Of a stretch of DNA of 64,000 nucleotides, positions 18,681-30,700 are shown one piece after another (position 1 is the first letter of the stretch; each line of letters opens with the position of its first letter). The stretch lies in assembly GCA_023238725.1 (NCBI GenBank), contig CM041531.1:24034143-24098142 (forward strand), given 5' to 3'. Source of the stretch: Scortum barcoo (lineage: Eukaryota > Chordata > Actinopteri > Centrarchiformes > Terapontidae). The notes under the pieces are model-generated. The model saw nothing but the letters and a program-made list of their open reading frames with translations. It was not told the DNA's origin and ran no database searches. Made by a program: the position numbers and the translations under genes.

Positions 18681-21600
18681 CTGGGCCAGCAGGCAAAGGG
18701 TAATAAGATGCAAATGAGGCCCTCTGCTCCTCTTCTTCCCCTCCCTCCACCACCACCACAAGTCCGCCCCGGGGCCATCACAAAGAAAGAGGAGGGGGTG
18801 AGAGGAGGAGGAGGAAGGGAAGGGGAGGGGGGGTGCACAAAACTTTTTCTAAACCCCCCCTCTCTCCTCTCTTTCTCTCAAAGGGACAGACCAAATGGCT
18901 AGTGAGCTGTTAAATGTGCAACAACCCCTTGCTTCCCCTGATGCCTCCCTCCTCCGCACCGCAGCGCATCGCAGGGCCCATTTACATTCCGACAAATTCT
19001 TCAAACCCCTTGCACGAAATCCTCCACGTCGCAGCATCAAGTGATTTATAGTTTTGCGCGGCGCCCAGCCACCCAGCCTCGGATTTTGGGGGGCTGTGCG
19101 GCGGTGCCTCGGCTGGCCTGTTCCCTGCGTGGCCAGCCGGCAGCCAGCCGTCCCAACTGCGTTACAACGACCATCTGCTCCGCCGCATTCCTATGGTGTT
19201 ACCCCTGCAGTGGTTTTCACATGTTCACACCCCCCCACCACCCCTCCGCCCCAAAACAAGTCGATCTGCTCCTATTACCTTATCTTTATTTCTTGTTTAT
19301 CTGTACCACGCCGTACCTCTCTAAGCCCGCCTTCATAACACCATTTAATCATTTAAGTTTAATGGAATGCTGGATCTGCTTTTAAAAAAAAGGGTGAATA
19401 AAAAGTGTCAGGCAGGGCATTTGATCATTAAATTTGCATCCTAATATAACTTAAAAAGATCACTTCAATGCCAGGAATAAGGCTAGGCGCATATATTTAC
19501 AGTCCACTCCATAAATCCGACTCTTTGTTCATAGTGATCACCACCAAAATTCCCTTTGACTGTGTGCATCCATGCTCCTAAATTATATTTTGAACGACTT
19601 TAAATGCATAAAGACTTCATGTGCTTCTGCTCTCTGTTTCTTGCTTCTGCAAAGACGCACCGAAACGCGCACACGCTGGCTGCGGGCCAACACACCTAAA
19701 CCTTTTTCTTCGTCGCATGTCTCTGTATTTCCCGTACTTGCTCTTTGGTAGAGGCAGTAAAAAAAAAAAAAAACAAAAAAAAAAAAAAAAAAACTTGGTG
19801 GTGTGTCACTCACTCGCGTGGCTGTCATTAAGGGACTTTGTGGGGAGGAGGAGGAGGGGGGAGGAGGATGGGGAGGGAGGAGGGGAGGCAGAGAGGGAGT
19901 AAAGTTTTTTCTTTGTGCTTTCAGCTGTATGGTAATTGGGCCGGCAGCACCTGCTCTCCCACAATAATACAGCACCAGAGAGAGAGGCGAGCATGGCCGG
20001 TTGCACAAACAGTAATCTTACAATATGTTTGATTCTAAAATATCGCAACCCCCTGCACACAATCACAGGAGATAAAACATTATCTGGACTGCAGCCTCCG
20101 AGGGAGACAATGTGCGTCCCTGAGAGTATCCTCTGTGTGGGAACGCAACTCTGACTGCGCACATGCTTGGACACACTGTCTCATTTGCATATCTGTGCGC
20201 ATCCGCAGAAAAAAATGTGGGCAAAGAATTCGCACTTGTTGGATGTTGTTGGATGTTATTATGAGCTAATCTCTGGCTGTGAGATGTTGGTATATCAGGA
20301 TTATTGTTAGACAGATCCCCAAATGTGCTCTGATGTTTTTTGTGATTCTGCCACTGAGTCATCAATTAGGAGGGGTTTCAATGACGTGAAGTAATATGGA
20401 AACCTCTCTGGGTTTAATGAAAGGCCATCTATCTGTCTTTCCATCTGATCACACAAAAAAAGGGGAAATGAAAGCCTGGGGAGGGAGGTTCTCACTGGAC
20501 AGATCAGTTAGCTGATTGGGTTTTTGCTGCCACACTTGTCAATCAAAGATCCAGAAGGGAGAAGGAGGGAGGGGGGCCCAATGGTCTCTGAATGATTTCT
20601 CTATTAATGTGCAGGAGCAGGTAGCGAGGCCCACTGAAGAACAAGTGGCTATAATGCAGAGCACTGACTGCACCACTTGTAATGTTTACACATATGAGCA
20701 CACAGACACACACAAGCCTTGAGGGGAGGAGGAGGGGGGGGGTCTTAATTAACAACTCTAATTGAAGCTGCTCCCTCTGCACAGAATCACTGTTTTGGTT
20801 TCTACTGCTGTCCCCAATACAAGGTCTCCATTCACACTCCTCAACTAACTTATCTCTGTGTGGACGGTTCAGTCCATCACGACAGTGGGCCAGATGCATT
20901 TGCTGCTTGTTGCATAAGTCTGATGCCCCTGCTTGTAACTCCCCCTGGGTCATGTGTGGAGATAAATGAGGATGCCTTGTGTCTGACGCGGCTGCCTGTG
21001 TGCTCTTTTTACACCCTCTGAGGCTGATTGAGGGGCCTTTAACCTTAAGCTTTAACACTATTATCCCTGCCTGCCACAGCCTTTCCACATACCCGCATGT
21101 GTGTTTAGCTGTAGGACGCTGCACCGAGCTGCTCATTTCATTTAACCAGTTGATTTCAGCCCCCTGCTCAATGGCGCACAATGCTCCTATGTGGCGTGGC
21201 GTAAAATCCCTCTCTCAGGGCCTTTTATTTACACTCATCCCGACTTTCAGAGGTCTCCAGTGCTCCTTCTCTCTCTCTCGGTATTAGGCCAATATACTAT
21301 CAGTCATTTATCACCATGACGTGGCACACATTTTCCGATTACGCCAGCAAAGCGTGACTGAAAGGCATGGTGAGATGGAAAGTGACCCCCCCCCCCCTCC
21401 TCTCATCCCTCCTTCAACAGCATCAAGACGACATTTTCCCCTAAAACATAATTTATACCAGGAGATGCTCTAATTGTGTCTTAAGGAAACAGCAGAAAGT
21501 AGAAACTCCTCCCATCAGAGCCCTTTTTGTGTGTGTGCACGCGCGTGTGTGTGAGGTTAAGAAATTGTTTAACTGGAGGTCGATTGTTTAACTGAAGTGT

Positions 21601-24600
21601 TTTCCTATTGTCCATGTGTGTACGTGTAACTACGTGCGCGCGCATGTGTGTGTGTGAGAGAGACCAGGAGCTCTGTGACACGCAGGGGGACAACAAAGGA
21701 AGAGGTCTCGCGCCCCGCCGCCCATTCATCCCTTTCTCTCGCGGAGTAATTCCCATTGATTCTTATTGAACGGCGAGTCGCGAGCCCCTCGGGGGAGAAA
21801 CCGTGTGATTTGTGAAGGGTCGCGAGGACAAGACACGCCCCTCCTCGAGCCCCGGCCATCTGCTCACCAAACACCACAACACCAACCAGCCACCAAATGG
21901 CTTCCCCTCATCTCTGTCTCTCTGTAAAGCCTCGTGATTTCTCCTCCTCTTCTTCCTCTTCACTCTGTCATCTCTTTCTCGCATCTATCTGTCCTTCCTC
22001 CCTCTCTTCCTTCTTTATTTCTCCCTCCATCCTCTAGTCTACAGGACACATGCCTTCATAGATGAAGCTACCAGTTGCATGATGGGTCACATCACAGTGG
22101 AGGCATGCAAGGAGTATGGGGTGGCCATATGGCCTCTGTGTGTGTGAGTGTGTGTGCTAAGAAATGGATGGACGGCCAGCCGTCGTGGGAACCTCCACAA
22201 TATTGCCATCACACCAACTACACACACACACACACACACACACACACCGTTGCACATAGCTTTAGCACAGCAGCCTTTGGTCTGGTCAGTTGTAGGAATC
22301 AGAGTTCACAGGGACTCTGGATCATTCAATTTGAGCCAGAAGAAATGTAACTCCTTTGATGCAGTTCCCATGTGCACAACAACAACACTGGTTTTTAATA
22401 ATTAGCTGGGGCTCTGACTGAGATATTTAATTTGTGCTCAGACTGAAAGGCTTTAAGAATGGCTGAATAGAGACCAATATTCAATTAGAAAATTCCTATG
22501 CTGCTATGTTATTTCATTAGTCTGATGCATTACATTCATTATGCATCCGTTCCATCATATAGACAGACAGACAGACAGTCAGATAGTCAGATAGATAGAT
22601 AGACAGGTGCTGATGTGGTGAGGATCTTTCCAGTGCTGATTATAATGATAATGGGAGAGTCGTGTGGCTGATGGATAAGACAACACTATGATGTCAGAAA
22701 CTTGAGACTCACATGCGTCCCCTCCCCATCTGAGCCACGAAGACCTAAGGCAGCCTTTACCAACAGCCCCAGTCAGGAAGGTAGTGACTTACACCACCTG
22801 TTAGTCTCAGTGTGCTACACACACCTGTACCACGCCCGTGTTAAAGCTCAAATAATGATATTGTAACACTGAGACCACCTGCCTGGGGTGTCTTTTTATG
22901 AAAGACAGGTCCATTTACTGAAAAAAATATGTATGAAGTTTTTTATTAAGGTTGGGTTGTTTTACCTTTTGAACTTTAGTATTTTCAGTGGTCCTCTGAA
23001 ATTTCAACTTCAAAAGCTTCAGTATTAGATATTTTCCATTCTGTCATTCTGTATGTTTCACAGATGTGCTTGTTCCAGTTCTTTGATTAAATTCAGAGTC
23101 ATTCAGTTAAATTAAAGTAATTTTGCAAGCAAAATTACCAAAATTAGGATGCATTTTTCACAATTTTCTGACAGTTTAAATGCTTCAACAATTCACTGAG
23201 AAAACAGAATATTTACTGGAAATAATTGTGAGTTGTTACTTTTTATTTTATGGCTACGCTATTAGAATGAATGTAAAGTTTGTAGATGTTTTGTACATGT
23301 TTCCATATCATGAAATATTTGGTGTTTTTGATTATAATCTAAATAACCTTGTGTAGTTTTACTTGATTGTAAATCAAGAGTTTGTAACGATGAATCTGCT
23401 TTTGATGCTGAACATTATTTTTGATGATCCTGCTTTTAAATTCCCACATGACATTGATGCCACAGTTTTGAAAGTCTTGAAATGAAATTTAAAGTTGAAT
23501 GTTTGATGGACTTAAAAACAAGCAAACAAGCAAACAAAAACTCTTGCACTTTGAACAAATCGCACACTCCCTGCTCCCTGAGATCCCTGCCCTGTGGCCC
23601 CCCGGGGGTCCTTGGCCTTTGGTTTAAGAGCCAGTGGCTTCCAGCAGCAGGATTAGCCAGGCCAGCTGCCCAGAGAGACCCTGGGTCCTGGACGCTGACA
23701 CCAGGCCTGACCCCGGGGTGGCTACTATCAGGGACACTGAGGGGATTTGGACAGCACTTAGTGTGTGTGTGTGTGTGTTGTTGTTCATTCAGCTGGACAA
23801 CTGTTGAGCCAGTACAGATTTGTACAGCGGCGCTCTTTGTACGTGTGTGTGCGTGCTTGTATGGTCAATTCTTTCCGGGGGTTAACTGCTGATCCAGTAC
23901 AAATGGGAGGTGTTGGGGGGTAGGGCTGAGGGCAGTCGTGTGCTCCTGGAACATCTGCCTCTGTTTCTCCTGAGTCAAGCTTTGGTCAGGAGCTGGAAGG
24001 AGGAGAAGGAAGAGGAGGAGGGGAGGCAACATAGGGGGGAGGAGATAGAAGAGGAGAAGTAAGAGTCAGTGTAGGAGGAGGAGGAGGAAGTTGAAAAGCT
24101 CCGACGTCAATAGGCAACAGGCCCAAACACTGCTGAAAATGGGATACAGGATTATATAAAACCCTTTCCACTTCTGGTCTTTTGTGTTCTCATATAAAGG
24201 ATCTGTGCAGGGGCATGAATATATAGTATGTGTCCAGGTGCATTGTATGTTTGTAGGAACATGTGCAGGTTATTAAAATAAATCTTTATGAAGAGAGAAA
24301 ATAAGATCTATAACTCATATCAGGGTCCAAAAGCTTTTGGCCTGGTCCGGATCAAACCAGGTTTGAGCAGCAGGGCGATTGATTTGGCACATACTGCATC
24401 AACTGAATGATTCATATGATAATAAAAGCACATTTGTCTTGATATACAACACAGAATCCTGAGTCCAGACCTCTGACACCAACAGCTCTGAAGTTTTCAT
24501 CAATTCAAATAAGGTGAAAATAAAACAGCAAATTCAGAATATGTGAAAGAATGTATTATACGTAACCTGCAACTCCAAAACCCGTTTTGTCCACTCACAA

Positions 24601-25890
24601 ACATGCCACTGGTTCAGTCCTCCTCAGCCGGCTGTCCCAGATCCTTAGCCTCAGCACCCCCCTTTGTCCAAACATCTCACTGCTGGTGACTTTTTCTGCA
24701 CTTCATATCAGACTAAACTGTTATTAATAGCATTAACGGTGGATAAAAAGATTAAGCTGCCTGGTTGGAATGATAATGCTACATGATCCATTTAGCACTC
24801 ACTTAATCTGTTGACAGATCACTCCATGGTAGAAAAAAACTCACAGCAGCTTTACAGGACAACTTCAATCCACGCTAAGATGCCTGTTCTCCATTTCTTT
24901 AGCACCTTGAGAGCTGATTCCTCATCAGATCACCAGCATGTGCTTGTAAATTATTCTAAAGTTTCTGTGACTTTTGTTTTGTTTGATTAAATGTGTTTTT
25001 TTTACGTGATGTTGTCTTTTGTTTTGTATAGCGTCTTGTTTTTATGTAGCAAATACTCAGAGCACTTGAAAAACCTGAGAAATTACACGAGGCTCTGCAG
25101 CCCAACAGGTCTGAACCTAATTACATAACATTAAGTGTGGCATAGAGAAGAAGGGGTAAAGCAGCTGTTTATTCAACATCTGGACATATAAAAGCATCCT
25201 AAAGGTGATCCTAACCTCTAAATGGAAGTAGGGTCACAATATTTGCAGGTTTTTGGCAGACTGAGAAACAAACAGTCTAAAACCAAAATGCCAATGTGTC
25301 CTCATGAGTCCAGTGGTCATAACTCTCTGGAGGGAGGGGGGGCAGATTTACAACACAGCTCCTCCCTTCTTGAAGATCAGTTGACTGGGAGGGGTAGATC
25401 TTCCTCCCAGTCCACAGAGCATCTGGCTGTTGAACGACAGATGCTGACAGCTGGACTGACATCCAGCATATGTCCCTTTCTTTATTCCTGCTCCACTCAG
25501 ACAATAGAGTGGAAGGGACGAGGGAGGGGAGACAGGGGTGCTTTGTGCTGAGAAGGTAGACCTAATAGCTTGTGACTGCAGAGGAAAGCACCCCCCCCTC
25601 CCCCCCACCCTCAAATCTCCAGGAGAGCCTGCAGAGCAATTAGCCCCCGTCTCTGATCCCAGCCTGGGGAGTGATTATGGGAGGACTGAGCCCACACAAA
25701 CCTCAGTTGTACATTCAAACCACAATAAGATGTTTATTTTTTTCATCTCAGAACAAAGATGATGTAAATTCCAATTTATGTTTCTGGGATGTATTTTATA
25801 TTTGTATTAATAATACATATAAAACTCACTGAGGCTGATGTTGTCTTTTAGTTCTGGTAGGGCGAGAACGTGCGCTTTGTTTTGCAGCGC
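18681..25890. promoter_or_regulatory. Intergenic interval between two divergent genes, probable Delta regulatory DNA
   Basis: No gene seen in 7.2 kb. Notable sites: octamers ATTTGCAT at 19432-19439 and 20183-20190, CAGCTG at 19922-19927, an RBPJ-type TGTGGGAA at 20136-20143, and AT-rich homeodomain-type sequence at 22,390-22,560. An A-rich run lies at 19,760-19,793, (CA)n at 22,221-22,248 and a GACA/GATA patch at 22,560-22,605. CNE status is inference and needs alignment. Confidence 0.4.
22221..22248. repeat. (CA)n microsatellite
   Basis: Pure CA array of about 14 units. Confidence 0.9.
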
Positions 25891-25892
25891 GA

Positions 25893-25920
25893 TGACGTCA
25901 CGCACAGATGACCGGAAGTG
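25893..25920 (+). promoter_or_regulatory. fam120b core promoter elements: CRE and ETS site
   Basis: A perfect CRE palindrome TGACGTCA (25893-25900) is followed by ACCGGAAGTG (25911-25920), a consensus ETS/GABP site. This pairing is typical of TATA-less housekeeping promoters. It sits about 65 bp above the donor of the non-coding first exon. Confidence 0.65.
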
Positions 25921-25987
25921 ATTTGAATTTGCACCAAGTAAACGAAACAATTTGACAAACACTGCTCAGCAACTTAAAGACTTAAAA
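25921..25987 (+). other. fam120b: fam120b non-coding exon 1 (5' end estimated)
   Basis: Ends at CTTAAAA/GTAAGT, a good donor. There is no ATG frame of note. The transcription start is not visible and is placed by the CRE/ETS sites. Confidence 0.5.
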
Positions 25988-26282
25988 GTAAGTTTTTTTC
26001 AGTGTGAAGCAACACCAGGGGGTGAAAGCGTATAGAGACTAAACTTTATTATTTTGCTCGGACAGGAAACAAGGAATGAAAGCGTTTAGCAGCTAGAAGC
26101 TATGCTAACTGTTAGCATTGATTGAAACACCTGTCGAGCTCGTGTTCATCGTCCTACAGTGATGTGAAGCAGTCTCACTCATGAAAGTCTGTTAAATATG
26201 TTAAATGTTAAACTAAAGTGTCACTCCATTAAACCCCATTTGAAGTCACCTTAACTGATTCGTGGTGTGTTTCTGTGTAGAA

Positions 26283-26433
26283 ATGGGTGTTAAAGGTCTT
26301 CAGTCCTTTCTGGATCGATGCTGTCCGGAGGCCTGTGTGACTGTGAGCCTCTCACAGATGTCCCGACAACATGCTGCCAAAGTCCAGCAGGGCTGCAAAA
26401 CACAGCCAACACCAGCAGTTGAGTTTCTATTCA
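26283..26433 (+). CDS. fam120b: fam120b exon 2 (first coding), donor uncertain
   Basis: Acceptor TTCTGTGTAG lies two bases before the ATG. Encodes MGVKGLQSFLDRCCPEACVT and onward. Exon 3 needs one leftover base. The strongest-looking donor context is CAGCAG/TTGAGT at 26418/26419, but it has TT instead of GT. The only nearby phase-compatible GT is TTCA/GTGTGT at 26433/26434, used here; it adds five codons not expected from relatives. Confidence 0.7.
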
Positions 26434-27735
26434 GTGTGTGAGCAGCAGCAGTGAATCTGTCTTAAGAAGCTGAATTGGTTGACTTTACGTTTTACAGGAG
26501 GACATGGAGATATTGGCTTTATTTTTAGGGGTACAAGATAAATATTTATTGACTATAATGATAGTGTTAAGTACAGAGGTAAAAAATAAATAACAGAGCA
26601 ACCAACATAAAAAAAAAAAAACAAAAAACAAAATATAGACACAAGCATTTCCAGACAAACATGACAAGGTAAGATAAAAGTGGTTTGATTAAGAGCAGCT
26701 GAATTGATATGTCCATTTAAACAGCAAACACGAGACTAATGTATGATATGATAAAGTCATAATGGAGCCTCATTTACCTGTGTTAATATGGAGTTGTAAT
26801 ATAGGTGTACTATGTAATATGAGGCAGGTCAGAGATATAGTATAACATTTCTGTATGTTATAATTTTGTATAAACATTGCATGTGTATATGTGTATATAC
26901 ACACACACACACACACTATACTATGTGTGTGTAATATAACATCTGTCCATAGTGCTTGTTTCATATGAGTGGTAGCAACGATATTACGATAGCACTTATA
27001 TTATTACAGCTTAATATTAGTGAATGCATTAAATAAAAGGAATACTCGCAAGTTAAACAAGGCTAGCAGCACAGATAATATATTACTGGCAGTATTGAGG
27101 AAATATAGTTTAATGATCTCTGAAAAACAAAAACTTTTACTGATGATATTTTATCAAGGTGGGTGAACAAGCAAGAGTTCTCTGTATTACATTTGTTCTT
27201 CCTCTCTCATTTAGGCCCCACGCTTGTTGTGGATGGTATGGCCTGCCTGCGGCACTGGTACTCCTGTAAGGACTGGGTGTGTGGGGGGCAGTGGAGGGAG
27301 TATGTGAACGTCCTAAAGAGCTGGGTTGAGGCCTTCAACTCAGCAGGTATCAGACTGGTGTTCTTCTTTGATGGGGTGGTGGAAGAGCAGAAGAGAAAGG
27401 AATGGGTGAGGAAAGAAACTCTGTAAACCTGCTGTTTTTAGTTGCAGAGTTTATTGACTGTATATTGCTAGTTCTTTGATTTACTAAATCTCTCATTGAA
27501 CACTGGATTTGCAGAGTTTAGGAGAATAGTAAGTCTCATCGCCTTCTTTACCACCATCTCTCCTGTCTGTAGGTAAAGAGGAGACGCAGAGTGAACGGGG
27601 ATGTGGCTAAAATATTTCGTCACGTGAAGGCACATGGAGAGCAGCCCGGTAGAGACCTCTTTTGTCTTCCTTCTGGTCTGGCAGCATTTACACCCTTTGT
27701 TCTCAGGTCAGCATTTACAAGCCTATGTGTGTGTG

Positions 27736-27797
<62 letters not shown>

Positions 27798-30700
27798 TTA
27801 CATGTTAATACACTTATAACTCTGTGATAAATTTATTGGTCTGGTATCTAAGGATTGTTCTTGTTGTGGTTTATGGTAGAATTATTGTCTCCATTGTTGT
27901 TTGATATATTTGTCTTATTGTAGATTTTATTGTTGCTTACAGGTCATTGGGTCAGGAAGTGTTTTGCACAGTGCGGGAGGCGGACTATGAGATTGCCAGC
28001 TATGCTCGTCAGCACAGCTGTATGGGTATTCTGGGACAGGATTCAGACTTCATCATATATGACAGGTTTACATGTTGTCATATGTTTGGACTTCACTTGA
28101 ATTTGAAAATTTTGAAAAAATGTTGAATTTGATAGTGGATTAGTAGATTCAGGGACTTTATGTTATTGATAAGTTGTGGAAAATGTGAATGAAATGTCTG
28201 ATCTGAACATTAGCTTTATCTTTTAAAGTGCCCCCTACTTGTCTGTGGCAAAGCTGCGGATAGACAGCCTCATCACTGTCCTGTACGACCGGCAGATGCT
28301 ATGCCAAATCATTGGGTTGGATGTTACACAGCTACCACTGCTGGCCTGTCTCCTAGGTAACGATGTGGTGTCAGAGGAGCAGATGCAGCACATTAGGAAC
28401 AACGCCATGGCAACATACAGGTGTCTGGGGTTTTACTTTTGGGGTTGTTCTCTATTAACATTTGTTGTAATTCATGAATATTGAAATTGAGTCTCATTCA
28501 TTCTTACATTTTACCAAATAAATGTTACTTATGTCTTTGACTATGTTTAGTTATAAGAACCTGAATACCGGATACATCCATTTATTATATTTATGACGGT
28601 GAACCAACGAGCTCAGGTCCACATGATGTGACAACATTTTTAATGTTTCCCAGGATGAACAGTCCTGCAGCACACTCTGGTCCTCCTCAGGGGCAGATGG
28701 TGCTAGCTGTATCTCACCTTGTGGGCTCCTTGCGGAGAAAAGAGGAGGAAGGGACTGAGCTCATCCCTCAGTCTCTGAATCTCACTGCTCCACAGAAAGA
28801 GCTACTGAAGAGGGGGATTTGCTCCTACCTACTCCCTGGACAGGAAGCTCTTCAGCAAGGAGATATCTCTGCACTCCCCTCTACTACAGCCTTTGAGAAA
28901 TATGTCAGTCCAGAAATATTAAAGGTATGTTCTGTATGCCATTGTGTCACCTCTGTTTTGAGAATGTCAAATGCCATGTTGGATCATTATGTTTTACTTT
29001 GTGATTTTCCCCAGACCTGCAGAGAGAAGCATATAGCAGCAGAAGGCTTCATGGTTTACAGTGTTGTGTGTGAGGGAGTCACTCAATGTAGCAACACTCT
29101 GGAGGATGAGGAGGACACTGAATTGCTGCCTCAGGCCCTCGTCTACAAGCCCTGCAGACAATGCATCTATGGGCTGCTACTGCTGCACGGGCATGATGGT
29201 AGGACAGTGAACTTACTGGATGGGTCATACACATGCACACAAACACACGTGAGGTCATAAACACACAGATACAGATGCAACATGGCATCACTAGTCTATC
29301 ACAAGTCACAAGTCTAAGACAAGGTATTCAGACTTTTAGAAGAGAGGGTGTAGTATACCAACCACACATGAAGGTACTTATATTGTATACACACCTCAGG
29401 AGGAATACATGTTTGGCATGTATGCTTTTACTTTTTTGCTGTTATGTGCATACTGTAGTTTGAAAATAACAATACAAGAATGCCTTTTTGTTTTCCCCAG
29501 ACAGTGGTGTATTGCAAAGTCAATCCAAGTCTAACCTCTAGTTATTTATGCGTTTTCAGACAGCTGTGTTGACCTTCCTACCATCAGGGAATGGTTTGTC
29601 TACCGTGGAAACCCTCTGAAGGAACCTGACATGGTCCAACCTGTCTCGATCAGCCTCCCATGTAATGTATCTGCTAGTTTCTTTCTATACTGATTAAATT
29701 ACCTGATTTCAATCTAGTTATAGCAGCTGATGCAAGCTGATGGTGATGTTTTTTTGTGATTGTTTTGTTGAGGGTTTCTGTACAAGTCCTGGACAATGCC
29801 CTTTAAGTGTACGATGTTTCCATGCAATGATGTTTTTCTGTAATGAAATTAGTTGTAGACTAACCTCTGGTTGTTCTCAATACATCTGGTGAACTATTTT
29901 GTTTCTGCTTTAATGTGCAGGTGATCAGCCCAGTCTGGACTTGTTATGGTTCGACACTGGTCCTGAAGTTTCTGCTCTTCGCCTGATGTCCTTTCTTTCA
30001 GTTTTTGACTGCCAGGAGTTCTCTGAGTTGTGTGGAGTTATAGAAGATTCTCTCCTGGCTGCTCTCTGCCTGATCACTTACATTGTCCTCCAGGTAGTGT
30101 CACCCTGAGATCAGTAGCCAAATTCAGACCAGTGTCTGGTATTTATTGAATAAAAGTCAAATGAGTAGGAAAAAAGAATTGAAACTCTTACTAATTACAA
30201 ATGATCTTCAAAGAAAGGAAAATAATCTCAACAAAACAAAAAAACAAAACAATCAAGATTTATACTCGCATTCCAATGATTTGATTGTAGAACTTCTCTA
30301 CTTTCATCTAATAAGTCATGTGAATGTATCAGCCAATACTTAGTAAGAGTCATGAATGGAAAATGTAACTTAGTTTTATTTTGTTTTAACTGAAAATACA
30401 TGACAGTGATTTTCTCTAATGTTATACTGGCAATATACTGTTGGGTGTTCCAGTTGGATAAAACATCGTCTCAACTGTGATTGATATGACTGCTGCTTGT
30501 TTGGCTTGGCCTTCAATGAATACGTCAAGCTGTTTAATGAAACAGTCGAGCACAATGGAATCAGTTTGTATTTAGGCACTCAGTCCAGATAATGCCAGTG
30601 TATGGGTAGTCAGGCGACACCTGGTGATATCTGTAAACAGAAAATGAAAGACCAAATGTATTTGGTGACAATTAAACACACAAGTCAGCTTTTGATTTGG

